Notes: generated from the letters alone by a model not told the origin. 64,000 nt of DNA from an uncultured Leptolyngbyaceae cyanobacterium (GCA_938023035.1 CALIDI010000033.1:62001-126000), one strand, 5' to 3'. Numbered from the stretch's first letter, positions 45,784-56,037 are shown. Numbers and translations are program-made.

Positions 45784-46533
45784 TTAAATAAACCCCTCCT
45801 GCTCCAACTCTGCAATCATCTGCAAGCCGCGGGTATCTCCCAGTTTCAAAATAGCAGAACGGCTATCTTCCCGTACTCCCAGGTCTTCGTCACCGATAAA
45901 GGTTTCTAGAAGGGCATCTACAGCCGTTGCATACACTACATTCGAGGGTAACTCTCGACAGAGTTGCCCAATTGCCCAGGCACAATTGCTACGCACAGCC
46001 GCGATCGCATCCTGGCGTAGTGCTTCAATCAGCGGCGGTAACGCGGCAATCACCGATTCATAGCCAACTTCTGCCATCTGGGCTAGAGAACTGGCAGCCC
46101 ACAACCGCACGGCTGAAATATCCGTTCTTAGGGCTTCTAGAAGAATAGGGAGGGCACGGCGATCGCGACAATTGCCCAAAGCCCAAATCACTCCCTTCCG
46201 GACATAGCCGTTAAAATCAGTTTGATAGCGAGCAATCAGCGGCTCCACAGCGACCGGGCTAGGATTACGCCCCAGAGCATAGGCGGCACTCACCCGAATC
46301 AAAGGACAGGTTTCATCCAATAAGCGAATAAGCGCAGGAATTGCCCGCGCTTCTTGCAGTTCACAAAATGCCCGGGCTGCCAGCATCCGCTGGTTTGGGT
46401 CAGAGGCTTCCAGCAAACACAACATCTCCTCTGGATCGGGCTTTGGCTCAGTTGCCGCAGTCGCCATCGAATCCAAAGGACTTTCTAATTCTGCCTCTAC
46501 ATCTAGGAGAGTTAATTCATCGTCATCATACAT
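45784..46533 (-). CDS. HEAT-repeat protein
   Basis: After an acidic N-terminal stretch (MYDDDELTLLDVEAELESPL), the 249-residue protein consists of five or six HEAT/PBS-lyase-type repeats. Examples are ARAIPALIRLLDETCPLIRV, SAAYALGRNPSPVAVEPLIA, RRALPILLEALRTDISAVRL and SNCAWAIGQL. In cyanobacteria such repeats occur in phycobilin lyases (CpcE/CpcF) and NblB but also in many scaffold proteins. The lack of phycobilisome genes nearby leaves the role open. It converges with the S2P gene. Confidence 0.85.
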   Translation of the reverse strand: MYDDDELTLLDVEAELESPLDSMATAATEPKPDPEEMLCLLEASDPNQRMLAARAFCELQEARAIPALIRLLDETCPLIRVSAAYALGRNPSPVAVEPLIARYQTDFNGYVRKGVIWALGNCRDRRALPILLEALRTDISAVRLWAASSLAQMAEVGYESVIAALPPLIEALRQDAIAAVRSNCAWAIGQLCRELPSNVVYATAVDALLETFIGDEDLGVREDSRSAILKLGDTRGLQMIAELEQEGFI

Positions 46534-46720
46534 ATTGTCACTTTACAGTACGAGGTGAATTTCCCCACAGATTCCTTACAAAGACTAGCGAACGAAAAAT
46601 CGGCCATTGGGATTAGGGCTGAACTGGAGGGAATGAACGATGGAGCCTGCACGGATTTTGAGACAATAGGAAGAGTGCTTAAGTCAACTCAGACAATCTC
46701 TCTCTTAGTCAAAACTAACC

Positions 46721-47923
46721 ATGCCTGATTCCGAAGCGATTAGCACGGCAGTTGCTCGCCTCTATAATACCTACCCATTTCCGCCGGAACCTTTGCTCGA
46801 ACAGCCGCCACCAGGGTATAACTGGCGTTGGCACTGGTCAGCAGCCCATCAATTTTGTACCGGTCAAAAGCCGACTCGACAGGATATTCGCATTCTCGAT
46901 GCCGGTTGCGGCACGGGGGTAGGTACCGAGTATCTGGTGCATCTCAATCCTGCTGCCAAAGTCATTGGCATTGACTTGAGTGAGGGCGCTTTGGCCGTTG
47001 CACGGGAGCGCTGTCAAAAATCCGGGGCAACTGGTGCTGAGTTTCAACAGCTCAGTTTGTTTGATGTGGAGCAACTTCCGGGGGAGTTTGAGCTGATTAA
47101 TTGCGTTGGGGTGCTGCACCATACGCCCGATCCGATTCAGGGGATTCGAGCGCTGGCCAAGAAATTAGCCCCTGGTGGCTTACTCCATGTTTTTGTTTAT
47201 GGCGAGTTGGGACGTTGGGAAATTAAGCTGATGCAGGAAGCGATCGCGCTGCTGCAAGGGGATCAGCGGGGCGATTATCGCGATGGTGTCGCTGTTGGCC
47301 GACAACTATTTGCCGCCTTGCCAGAAGGTAACCGTTTGCGCAAACGGGAAGAAGAGCGCTGGTCTTGGGAAAATCAACGGGACGCCTGCTTTGCCGATAT
47401 GTACGTCCATCCCCAGGAAATTGACTACAACAGTTTCACAGTGTTTGAGTTGATCGACGCTTCCGGGTTGGAATTTCTGGGATTTTCTAACCCCCAGGTG
47501 TGGCAGTTGGAGCGGTTAATTGGGCAATCGGCTGAACTAATCGAACGGGCTAAAACATTGAGCGATCGCCAGCGCTATCGGTTGATTGAATTGCTCGATC
47601 CCCAAGCCATTACCCATTACGAGTTTTTCCTAGGACGTCCTCCCCTATCCCGGCAAGATTGGGCCTCTGACACGGATTTGTTGGCGGCTATTCCAGAGCC
47701 AAGTCCCTGTTTGGAAGGATGGCAAAGCAGTCCCCAGTTTTTTGGCCCTGATTACCAAATTGTTAACCTTGATCAGGCCGAATGGCAATTTTTACTGGCC
47801 TGCAACCAATCTCCCCCCTACAAAACTGTGGAGCAGATTCTTCAGCAGGTGGACGTTACCTTGGCTGCGGTGCGATCGTTACAACGCCAACAACTGCTGC
47901 TATTGACCCCAGCCAATTCCTAA
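46721..47923 (+). CDS. Class I SAM-dependent methyltransferase
   Basis: The 400-residue protein has the Rossmann SAM fold: motif I ILDAGCGTGVGTEYLVHLNP, acidic end of strand 2 VIGIDLSEGALAVARER, motif II CVGVLHHTPDPIQG, motif III LAPGGLLHVFVYGELGR. An N-terminal YNTYPFPPEPL motif occurs in a group of bacterial methyltransferases of unknown substrate. The C-terminal ~130 residues (LDQAEWQFLLACNQSPPYKT) may be a winged-helix-like tail. It stands alone. Confidence 0.85.
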   Translation: MPDSEAISTAVARLYNTYPFPPEPLLEQPPPGYNWRWHWSAAHQFCTGQKPTRQDIRILDAGCGTGVGTEYLVHLNPAAKVIGIDLSEGALAVARERCQKSGATGAEFQQLSLFDVEQLPGEFELINCVGVLHHTPDPIQGIRALAKKLAPGGLLHVFVYGELGRWEIKLMQEAIALLQGDQRGDYRDGVAVGRQLFAALPEGNRLRKREEERWSWENQRDACFADMYVHPQEIDYNSFTVFELIDASGLEFLGFSNPQVWQLERLIGQSAELIERAKTLSDRQRYRLIELLDPQAITHYEFFLGRPPLSRQDWASDTDLLAAIPEPSPCLEGWQSSPQFFGPDYQIVNLDQAEWQFLLACNQSPPYKTVEQILQQVDVTLAAVRSLQRQQLLLLTPANS

Positions 47924-47976
47924 TGAATCACGGCTTGCCAACAGGCAGTTTACCCGCTTGCCAGTGCGCATCTTTC

Positions 47977-48018
47977 TTTCTACTCATCTCAAAGCACTTT
48001 CTACCTACCTCAAAGCAG
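47977..48018. repeat. 21-bp imperfect tandem duplication (17 of 21)
   Basis: Units at 47977-47997 and 47998-48018 share TTTCTAC and CTCAAAGCA blocks. It lies in the leader region of the secreted-protein gene. Confidence 0.55.
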
Positions 48019-48148
48019 AGGAAGGAACGCTCAACAGACGATACACTACCTCTAGATACACAGCAATGTTCTACGGTCTAGACAAGAACTGCGAAACCGA
48101 TGCAGACGTGAGGTTCATCAACGGAAACAGAGAATTAAGAGGTGCAGG

Positions 48149-48784
48149 ATGAGTTTAGCGCAATTGGAGCGGCTACGGGTGCGACCATTTCCTGGGCTGC
48201 GCGTTCAGATAGGGTTCCTTCATGGGTTTGCTGGTCTATGTTGTCTGGGATTGATGATGGGAATTAGCGCTCCAGCCGCGATCGCCGTTCCAAGGCAGTT
48301 TGCTTCGACCGTTGAGGCCGTGGGCGAACAGCAACCCTATAGTGCCTTGGTGCGATCCGCCGAAGTTCAGGCTCAGCGAGTTTTAGAAACTGCCTTTGCC
48401 CGCGACTCGGGTTTAACAGAGGCAACGGTGACGATTTTAGGACGGCGAAATAATCAGGAAGTGCCACTCATCGTCGCAACGGTCTCTCGTGCCAACTGGC
48501 GGCGATCACCCGATGTTCGCGCTTGGGCAAGATACGCAGGCTATTCTGCCAAGGTTTTGCTAGGTTATGTGCAACCAGCATCCCCCAACCTCCCTGTTGC
48601 GCCTCCTGCAGCAACCACTCCTGCTGCGCCTCCTACCGTTCCTGGCAGTACAACTATTGTGTCCCCGATTCCCGTTGCACCGACTCAGGCTCCTCCGGTA
48701 AATTCTCCATCCCCTGCGACGTCTGAACCCATCAGCCCCGCTCCCCAATCAATTGAAGACGATCCTGGATTTCGGGATGACTGA
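48149..48784 (+). CDS. Probable secreted or periplasmic protein with Pro/Ala-rich tail
   Basis: The 211-residue protein has a positively charged N-terminus (LERLRVRPFPGLRVQIGFLH), then a hydrophobic core (AGLCCLGLMMGISAPAAIA) and a possible cleavage near residue 47. A small folded part follows (AEVQAQRVLETAFARDSGLT, VTILGRRNNQEVPLIVATVS, WARYAGYSAKVLLGY). The last ~70 residues are Pro-, Ala-, Thr- and Ser-rich (PAATTPAAPPTVPGST), likely disordered and possibly wall-spanning. The family is not recognised. Confidence 0.6.
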   Translation: MSLAQLERLRVRPFPGLRVQIGFLHGFAGLCCLGLMMGISAPAAIAVPRQFASTVEAVGEQQPYSALVRSAEVQAQRVLETAFARDSGLTEATVTILGRRNNQEVPLIVATVSRANWRRSPDVRAWARYAGYSAKVLLGYVQPASPNLPVAPPAATTPAAPPTVPGSTTIVSPIPVAPTQAPPVNSPSPATSEPISPAPQSIEDDPGFRDD

Positions 48785-49034
48785 TGTACCGTGATGATTG
48801 TAGTGCGCTGTCAAGCGACGACTTTAAAGCAAGGAACTGACTTATCACAAGTGCTTGAGCGCCCAAGCGTTGACCATCAACTCTACCTCCTAGCAAGGAT
48901 AGTAGGGATCTCGATGCAATTAAATCAAAGCTGATTTCGGGAGTGAAATCGATGCTGCTGGGAGCACAGTCCCTAGTTTTCCCTTTTTACAGTTCATTAA
49001 GAATGCTTACTTACCGGGCATTTGGTAAGTTCAG

Positions 49035-49108
49035 GGCGAACGATGGGACTCGAACCCACGAATGGCGGAACCACAATCCGCTGCCTTAACCACTTGGCTA
49101 CGCTCGCC
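49035..49108 (-). tRNA. tRNA-His (GTG)
   Basis: On the minus strand the 74-nt sequence folds as a full cloverleaf. The 8-bp acceptor stem includes the extra G-1 paired with C73, the hallmark of tRNA-His. The D arm is GCCAAGTGGTTAAGGC, the anticodon arm GCGGA-TTGTGGT-TCCGC with anticodon GTG, and the T arm GTGGGTTCGAGTCCCAT. CCA is not encoded. Confidence 0.95.
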
Positions 49109-49155
49109 ATTGCATTATGTATATTAGCATTTTCACGCGCAATTGATCGATTCTC

Positions 49156-51745
49156 TTGTGCCCATGGGAGGATGAGGGCCGGGAAAAAAAGCCAGCGGAA
49201 CCAATTAAACTGAAGCTAGCCCTACATCGAAATCCTGGGTACGCTGTGCAACTCACACAAGAGCAGCAGGCAATTGTCAACCACGATAGCGGCGTGGCGC
49301 GAGTATTTGCTGTCGCCAGTGCTGGCAAAACCACCGCGTGCATCGCATTCATCGTCTGGTCAAGGAACGGATATTTTTCCCAGATCGAATCCTGGCTTCT
49401 TCTTTTAGTCGCAACACGGTCAGCAACTTAGAAGCGGCTCTAGGGCAGTGGCCAGAGTGCTGCGCTGTTAAGACTCAAACTTTGCACAGTCTGGGTCATC
49501 GTGTCATTCGGCAGGCCTGGCAACGGGGCTACTTGCGCTTGCCGGAAGTGCCTCTAGAGCCAGGGGATGTGGATGGGCGTTTGTATCAGATGGCTTTGCG
49601 AGAAGTGCGGCAGCGACAACTGCCCTTTAGGGATAAATTAGAAACCCTGGATCAGGAGGATTTCCTCACTTATGTCAGTGTTTGCTCAGTGTTTGCAAAG
49701 GTAAGCTGCACTATGCTGACCTAAATAGCATTCATTTTCCGGTAGAGGCTCCTCATCCCACTATTGCCCAACAAGCGAAGCCACCCACCAATCCAGAGCT
49801 AGGCTGGTATCTTGACCTTTACCAAGTTTTTGAAGAAATTCGCGATCGCACCGCCTGGATTAGCTTTGACGATATGCTCATGACCGGCTGGCAGTTGCTA
49901 GTGCAGCACCCGGATTTGCTAGCCGACCTGCAAGGGCAATTTGACTGTGTGCTAATGGACGAGTTCCAAGATGTTAATCGGGCCCAGTTCGGTATTCTTG
50001 ATTTGCTGACCCGTCCCCATCGTAATTACATGGTAATAGGTGATGATGACCAGACTATCTATGAATGGCGCGGTGCAGAAGTCCGGTTTATGCTTGAAGC
50101 CTTTGATCGGTATCAACCAATCAATTACCAAATCACCGATAACTTTCGCTGTCAGGCAACGCAGATCACCCTAGCAAATGCAGTGATTCGCCACAATCGG
50201 CAGCGGTATCCTAAACAACTCAACCTGACCCAAGGGTTTGGTGGGGGTACCTACATTCACTTTGCCAGCACTCCTGAACATCTGGGAGAGGCTGTTGTCC
50301 AGCAGGTAAAAGTGGCCTTAAAGCAAGGGGTACCATCCGTTGATATTGCCATTCTGGTAAGGATTTATGCTCAAACTCCCTATATCGAACAGTACTTAAT
50401 TGAGGCTAACATTCCCTATTGGGGGGCTGATTTAGTTCCATTTTATCGGCGCTCTGAGACGCTGAATTTTTTGGCCTTTGCCCATTTGGCTGTACTAGAG
50501 CTGGCATGGGAGCCAGCGATGACCAACTTTGATCATTGGGCTGCTACCTGGGAAATAGCCTGGAATCAAGCCAAGTTAGTCGCTCCCTTGCGCTATCTCA
50601 GCAAAGAAAGCAAAGATCATCTGCGATCGCAAGTGCTCAACCGGCAAACCAATCTGAGCAGTGCCCTTCGGTTGATGGTCAGCGATGCAATCCAGCCCCG
50701 GTTACCCCGGCATCTAGCGGCATTTGCCCAGTGGTTAGCAACAGCAGCGCAACAGACAACAACCCAAAGCGCTTTAGAAAAGTTGGATGGCTCTATTCGC
50801 TACCGGGACGCACTGCGGCGACGCAGTGGTAATCGGGAAACCAGACAGGGTAAAGTCGCTGGGGTCGATGCCATGATTCACTATGCCCACAATAAGGGGA
50901 CGCTGGCTGCTTTTCTAGATCATTTAACTCAGTTGCAACAACAGGCCGAGCAACATCGGCAAAATCCAGATCAGTGTGTATGCCTGACCAGTATTCATCA
51001 GGCCAAAGGGTTGGAGTGGCCGGTGGTGCTACTCCCCGGCTGTAACGAGGGCACCTTTCCCTTAGGAGAGGCGTTGACTCCTGCCGAATTGGAGGAAGAG
51101 CGCCGTCTCTTATATGTCGCAATCACCCGGACAAAACAAACTTTACATCTGTTTCAACTCAAAGATGTGCCATCTTCCCAGTTTCTACGAGCAGCCTCGG
51201 CGATCGCGACGCTAGAGCAAACCCAACAACTGCAAGCCTATCTAGAAACCGACCCCGCCACTTGGCAGGCTCAAACAGCCCTCCAAATCGTGAAGTTAAT
51301 CCAAACGCTTGGCTTGGGGCGCTATTTTCAACACTGGTGGCAGTCTGCGAGAGAGCACAAAATCAAGATCGCTACGACCCTTTACCAATTCTTATCGGCA
51401 GCTCAGCACCATCAGCTTTTAGAAGCACTTCAAATAGAAGCTAGCCAGTTACACCAATGGAAGGCGATTGCTCACCAACTTAGTGGGTCTTGCACCGACC
51501 TGTCATCCTGTTTTAATGCAGATTGTTTGAGTGTAGACTTCCCTGGGTTAGAAGCCCTAAAAAGGCCGCTGAGCTTCTATCAATCCCCAAAGAGCATCAA
51601 ACCCAATCTAGTTGGCTGTCTGAATCCGGGCGATTGGGTTGAGCATGATCAGTTTGGTCAGGTAAGGGTGATTGCGATTGAAATCAAACAACCCCATCGG
51701 GAAGAAATCGCGGTGGTCAATTTTGACCAAAGGGTGCAAAAGTGA
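49156..51745 (+). pseudogene. UvrD/Rep-type ATP-dependent helicase, broken by two frameshifts
   Basis: A superfamily 1 helicase is readable across three frames. VQLTQEQQAIVNH and Walker A ASAGKTTA lie in the first frame (to ~49335). HRIHRLVKERIFFPDRILAS to DFLTYVSVC lies in the second (to ~49685). From GKLHYADLNSIHF onward it is in the third. Downstream motifs are intact: DEFQDVNRAQF, GDDDQTIYEWRGA, TSIHQAKGLEWPVVLLPG and LYVAITRTKQTL. The first break is a loss of about 4 bp at ~49337 (HRIH is otherwise preceded by MV in relatives). The second is an 11-bp tandem duplication. The start is uncertain (TTG 49156 or GTG 49240). Sequencing error cannot explain an exact duplication easily, so this is probably a recent pseudogene. 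Confidence 0.85.
49675..49696. repeat. 11-bp tandem duplication that breaks the helicase frame
   Basis: TCAGTGTTTGC is repeated exactly at 49675-49685 and 49686-49696. Deleting one copy joins TYVSVC to KGKLHYADLN in frame. Confidence 0.9.
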
Positions 51746-51774
51746 TCGCTAATCAGGGTGTGCTTTTGCACCCT
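51731..51774 (+). terminator. 12-bp stem hairpin over the helicase stop codon
   Basis: AGGGTGCAAAAG (51731-51742) pairs perfectly with CTTTTGCACCCT (51763-51774) over a 20-nt loop. The left arm encodes the last helicase codons. No T-run follows. Confidence 0.55.
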
Positions 51775-51885
51775 CCGACAGGTTTTATCAACGGTTCAAC
51801 TGGCTCCGAAGAATAAGTAAATTTTTAGAGACGACTACTCTCAATTCGTTCGAACCTGACTGATGTAAGCTTGGGTGACTCAAAC

Positions 51886-52341
51886 TCAAGACGTTGGAGC
51901 TGCCATCTGTCGCAGGTGTCGCACCAAAGCCCGTAACCCCAGATAATAGCTTTCTGCCCCAAACCCGCTAATCTGACCAACAGCAACGGGCGCAATGTAA
52001 GAGTGGTGGCGAAAGGCTTCCCGCCGGTAAATATTGCTGAGATGAACTTCGACGGTAGGAATACCGACTGCCGCGATCGCATCTCGAAGTGCCACACTGG
52101 TGTGAGTATAAGCTCCAGGATTCATTAAGATACCGTCATGAACCCCCCAGGCAGCGTGAATAGCATCAACCAAGACACCTTCATGATTGGATTGTTGAGC
52201 TAATAAACGGACTCCAAGAGACGCTGCTTCAACGACTAACTGAGCATTAATCTGTTCCAGAGTCACGGCTCCATAAATACCAGGCTCCCTTTTCCCCAAT
52301 AGGTTTAAATTAGATCCATGAAGTACCAAAATGCTTGACAT
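51886..52341 (-). CDS. aroQ: 3-dehydroquinate dehydratase, type II
   Basis: AroQ removes water from 3-dehydroquinate in the shikimate pathway. ATG 52341 ([20 protein letters not shown]) gives the usual 151 residues; the frame extends to 52404 without conservation. Conserved parts are the Tyr23 lid in [39 protein letters not shown], and the His in [20 protein letters not shown]. It is downstream of a 44-residue gene and cinA on the same strand, with gaps too long to assume one operon. Confidence 0.96.
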   Translation of the reverse strand: MSSILVLHGSNLNLLGKREPGIYGAVTLEQINAQLVVEAASLGVRLLAQQSNHEGVLVDAIHAAWGVHDGILMNPGAYTHTSVALRDAIAAVGIPTVEVHLSNIYRREAFRHHSYIAPVAVGQISGFGAESYYLGLRALVRHLRQMAAPTS

Positions 52342-52632
52342 AGAGGAGTAAAAACCACAAGCAAAACCAGCAAAAACAACTGCCAGATCGCCAAAGATAA
52401 CCAAACCAACTAATGCCTACCGAACACCCCGATAGGCGCAAGTCACCCACCACTTAAAAATTTGCTTAAACCTTAATGACGGCAACGACGGCTTCAGAGC
52501 ACTGGACAACAGGGCCACCTTCCTGCTTCAGATGACTAAGCTGCTACTTTGACCAAGCAAAGCAGCCAAAGCCTTCCTGTTTACAGCTCAGGTTGCTCGT
52601 CAATCAGCCAAAATTCAAACTCAGCATCAACT
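52342..52632. other. Intergenic region between aroQ and the 44-residue gene, about 290 bp
   Basis: No gene, repeat or clear hairpin recognised. Confidence 0.35.
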
Positions 52633-52767
52633 TTAGCGCCGCGGTGGATCATTCACCGGAATTGGAATCAACTCTGCCTCTGGTTCTGGCTCTGGCCCTA
52701 GTAGCGCCTCAATCAAGCGTCTTGCCCATTCCCGAACCTTTTCCAGCAAGTTATCAAGGTAATCCAT
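52633..52767 (-). CDS. Conserved-looking 44-residue protein
   Basis: ATG 52767 is preceded on the minus strand by AAGGAG about 11 bp upstream, and the frame ends at TAA 52633. The product is an amphipathic helix (MDYLDNLLEKVREWARRLIE), then a Pro/Glu stretch (GPEPEPEAELIPIPVN) and a basic end (DPPRR). The organised layout and good ribosome site support a real gene. I do not recognise the family. An amphipathic helix with a short acidic tail would suit a membrane-surface or adaptor peptide, which is inference. It lies between cinA and aroQ, in the same direction. Confidence 0.6.
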   Translation of the reverse strand: MDYLDNLLEKVREWARRLIEALLGPEPEPEAELIPIPVNDPPRR

Positions 52768-52978
52768 TAAAGCTGTAACTCCTTCTCGCGAGTCCTACTC
52801 CGCCTGAAGCATTGCCAGGCGTTTACTAAGCAGTCACTTGTGATAACAACTATTCTACCCAGGTTGGCCCGGAACAAGCTACTCACTGCAAATAAATAAT
52901 GAGTAGACCGAAACCAGTAGAAGCATTATCTAGATACTAATCAACCGAACTAGAGGAATAAAGACAACCCCTATTAAC

Positions 52979-54250
52979 TTAATAATAGTTATTATGCGTT
53001 ACATCTAGCAACATTCTTCTCAGGTGATCCAAGGCTGTATTTGCACTCAACCGACGCACCCACTCTCGACCCCGCTGCCCGCCAAAGCGATGTTCAAAGG
53101 CAAAGACGCCTCTGCTGTTAGCGAGACCAATATAAACTAACCCTACCGGCTTCTGGTTGCTGCCTCCTTCTGGGCCAGCAATTCCGGTGATGCTTAAACC
53201 CCAGGTGGTTTCCAGGCGATCGCGCACCCCTGCGGCCATTTGCTCTGCCACAAGTGCGCTCACGGCTCCTTGCTCGGCTAAAGCGCTGGTTTCAACGCCC
53301 AACAACTTCACCTTCACCGCATTGGCGTAAGCGATCACACCTCCTGAAAAATAGGCAGAACTGCCGGGTGTATCTGTTAATAAAGCGCCTAAGCCACCAC
53401 CCGTACAGGATTCTGCCACGGCCAGGGTGCCCTGGGTTTGTTGTAGTAGCTGGCCGACAACGGATGCAAGCGTGTCTTCATCCGTGCCATAACAGTCTTG
53501 CCCACCGATGGTGCGTAACTCTTGCTCTACCGGCTGAATTAATGCCTGGGCGGTCGCTTCTGAATCAGCCAATGCCGCAATTCTCAATTTCACTTCACCA
53601 TGGTTAGCGTAGGGGGCCACGGTTGGATTTTGCTGAGCAAAAAAATGATTCACTTTTTCTGCGAGGGCTGATTCAGAAATTCCCCAAAACTTCAGAGTTC
53701 GACTAAACAGGGTTTGCTGTACCCATCCGGCTTGCTTTAGATAGGGAACAGCCACATCGCGCCACATCAGCCGCATCTCCGCAGGAACACCCGGAAAGGT
53801 AAGCAGGGTTAAATCAGGGCGTGGTTGCCAGATGATACCAGGGGCACTACCCGCTGCATTGGTTAATACGCTTGCTCCATCAGGAAGCCACGCTTGTTTA
53901 AGATTATTCTCGGTCATGGGCCGACCCCGTTGAGCAAATTTGCGCATCATGTCAGCGATAATCTCTGGGTGCTCTACCAACTCAACCCCAAAGCACTGAG
54001 CCAGAGTGGCATGGGTCAGATCATCGGGGGTAGGGCCTAAGCCTCCCGTGAATAGGAGCAATTGCGATCGCTCGGCAGCAATGGCGACTGCTTTTTGAAT
54101 ACGCTCCGGGTTATCTCCCACAACGGTTTGATAGTAATGAGCAATCCCCAACTTGGCCAACTCCTTGGCTAAGAACTGGGCATTACTATTTAAGATGTCT
54201 CCCAGGAGTAATTCTGTGCCGATACAGATAATCTCAGCTGCTTTCGCCAT
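52979..54250 (-). CDS. cinA: CinA-like protein (MoCF-like domain plus nicotinamide-nucleotide amidase-like domain)
   Basis: ATG 54250 (MAKAAEIICIGTELLLGDIL) is used rather than a TTG 12 bp upstream, giving 423 residues. The N-terminal molybdopterin-binding-like domain has FTGGLGPTPDDLTHATLAQ, ENNLKQAWLPDGASVL and PGIIWQPRP. The C-terminal CinA domain has VAESCTGGGLGALLTDTPGS, FSGGVIAYANAVKVKLLGV and SITGIAGPEGGS, which form the NMN-deamidase site. The two-domain form is linked to NMN salvage and, in some bacteria, competence. With comM it gives two competence-associated genes in the window. Confidence 0.95.
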   Translation of the reverse strand: MAKAAEIICIGTELLLGDILNSNAQFLAKELAKLGIAHYYQTVVGDNPERIQKAVAIAAERSQLLLFTGGLGPTPDDLTHATLAQCFGVELVEHPEIIADMMRKFAQRGRPMTENNLKQAWLPDGASVLTNAAGSAPGIIWQPRPDLTLLTFPGVPAEMRLMWRDVAVPYLKQAGWVQQTLFSRTLKFWGISESALAEKVNHFFAQQNPTVAPYANHGEVKLRIAALADSEATAQALIQPVEQELRTIGGQDCYGTDEDTLASVVGQLLQQTQGTLAVAESCTGGGLGALLTDTPGSSAYFSGGVIAYANAVKVKLLGVETSALAEQGAVSALVAEQMAAGVRDRLETTWGLSITGIAGPEGGSNQKPVGLVYIGLANSRGVFAFEHRFGGQRGREWVRRLSANTALDHLRRMLLDVTHNNYY

Positions 54251-54447
54251 GCTGGCAACCAACCTATCGCTTTATGAATGCTAAACTGCCTGTCACTGCC
54301 TGACTCAGGCTCTAATCCAAGAGGGCAGAGGCGAAAAGGAAATAGAAATCAAGATGTCATTAGAGGCTCTACATGAGACATTGCCCCTAGCCCTTGATGA
54401 GTTGCTGTACATTCGTAAACTCAGGTCACGAACCCATCTACTCCTGG

Positions 54448-55491
54448 CTAAGACTGCTTTGCTATTTTCCAGACTTGCCAGCCAGTATAAGTTAATAATA
54501 AAGTGGCTGCGATCGCATAACCAAACCCACTTGGCATCCCTGAAAAAGCAAGAGCCAAAGTTCCAGCCCAGAGGGTGAGACAGTAGATAAATAGCACCGC
54601 CAACCGATGAGACAAACCCGCTTGCAACAAGCGGTGATGGAGATGACGTTTATCTGCCTTAAAAGGAGACTTACCATGACGAAGTCGATCCACAATCACA
54701 GCAGACATATCCAAAATTGGCACGGCCAAGATCAAAAATACAACCGCGGCTGTCGTCACTCCTTTCACTAGACCAATAATGCCAACACCAGCTAGGGTAA
54801 AGCCAATAAAGTAAGCCCCCCCATCCCCCATAAAGATTTGAGCCGGATTGAAGTTATAGCGCAGAAAACCCAGCGAACCACCCGCCAGAGAAGCCGCAAT
54901 CAATGCTGCTGCCGGTTGATTCATGAATAGACAAACAATTAGCATGACTACTGCCGCAATGCCAGAAACACCAGCGGCTAGACCATCTAGGCCATCAATC
55001 CAATTAATGGCGTTGGCCATGCCAACGAGCCAAACCACAGTGATCAAGATACTTAGGCCATCGGGCAAATTAACAATGCCTAAAAACGGAATCTTGAGAA
55101 ACTCAATTTGCACTCCCGCCTGCCAAGCCAGAATCGAAACAAAAATCTGGGCAAATAGTCGAGTAAACGGAGACAAGTTGTACAGGTCATCCGTCAAACC
55201 AATCAAAAAGAAAGCCAGGCCCCCAATTGTGACACCCCAAATTTCATACTCTTTCTGGCGCGGCAGTTGGGCAAAGCCCCCTGTCCACCAAACGACCAGC
55301 AGCGCAACAACGACTCCTAAAAAGATGGCAACGCCACCCAGACGCACCATTGGGTGCTGGTGAACTTTGCGCTCACCGGGTTTATCAACGCGACCGCTTT
55401 TTAAGCCGATCTGCTTCACGGTCGGAGTTACCCCAACGACTACTAGGGCAGAAACCAGAAAAGCAATGAGATGATAGAGCTGTTGAGGCAT
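54448..55491 (-). CDS. WecA/TagO-type glycosyl-1-phosphate transferase
   Basis: This is a membrane enzyme of the MraY/WecA family moving a sugar-1-phosphate (often GlcNAc-1-P) to undecaprenyl phosphate, starting glycan assembly. ATG 55491 (MPQQLYHLIAFLVSALVVV) is used; a TTG lies 27 bp upstream. About ten spans carry MVRLGGVAIFLG, LIGLTDDLYNL, NAINWIDGLDGLAAGVSGIA, FMGDGGAYFIGF and the C-terminal DKRHLHHRLLQAGLSHR. The HxHHR motif points to WecA/TagO rather than MraY. Length is 347 residues. Confidence 0.9.
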   Translation of the reverse strand: MPQQLYHLIAFLVSALVVVGVTPTVKQIGLKSGRVDKPGERKVHQHPMVRLGGVAIFLGVVVALLVVWWTGGFAQLPRQKEYEIWGVTIGGLAFFLIGLTDDLYNLSPFTRLFAQIFVSILAWQAGVQIEFLKIPFLGIVNLPDGLSILITVVWLVGMANAINWIDGLDGLAAGVSGIAAVVMLIVCLFMNQPAAALIAASLAGGSLGFLRYNFNPAQIFMGDGGAYFIGFTLAGVGIIGLVKGVTTAAVVFLILAVPILDMSAVIVDRLRHGKSPFKADKRHLHHRLLQAGLSHRLAVLFIYCLTLWAGTLALAFSGMPSGFGYAIAATLLLTYTGWQVWKIAKQS

Positions 55492-56037
55492 CTGGTCTTG
55501 CAAAATTAGGGACAACAATCAGCCAGAGTCTACTATATTTCAGTTCTGAATTGGCAACGAATTGTAAAATATACTGGTCTTTTCTTGATTTAAGCCTAAG
55601 GAATGTTAAGTCTCTTCGCTGACGAGTGAGATACTCCCAATGTTTTACAACTAAAACAGCCTGTCGTCGGAATTTTTTTCAGCCACGCTGCCACTTTTAT
55701 CGCAAAAAAAGGGATCGGCAGCCCGTAGCCAGGGCAAGTTTGCTTCAGCGTGGGCTGTCGGGCATTCGCTGGAAGCTGTCGAGAGGGTGTTGGCGCTTGG
55801 GCTAGAAAGGGTCTCTAACAGGTGCATGTGGGCACATAACCAGCTGTCTAAAGTGGTTATCCCCCACAGCATTCTTAAAAAATCAACTGAAATATGACGT
55901 TTCGGTTTTGAAGCTCTACACTAAAGCGAGAGCGCTGCATTTGCATTCAACTTAGGTGATGTAGCGGTGCTAACAGTAGAAGCGGGTATCACCTGCACGA
56001 CCAAACCTCACACACAACGGAAACACAAGGGGAAGTC
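55492..56037. other. Intergenic region upstream of vipp1, about 550 bp
   Basis: It separates the divergent transferase and vipp1 genes. A minus-strand frame 55651-55872 is Cys/Ser-rich without a ribosome site and is not called. No repeat was recognised. Confidence 0.4.

Noticed and set aside
55651-55872. 73-codon minus-strand frame upstream of vipp1
   Set aside because: No ribosome site and a Cys/Ser-rich composition typical of chance frames.
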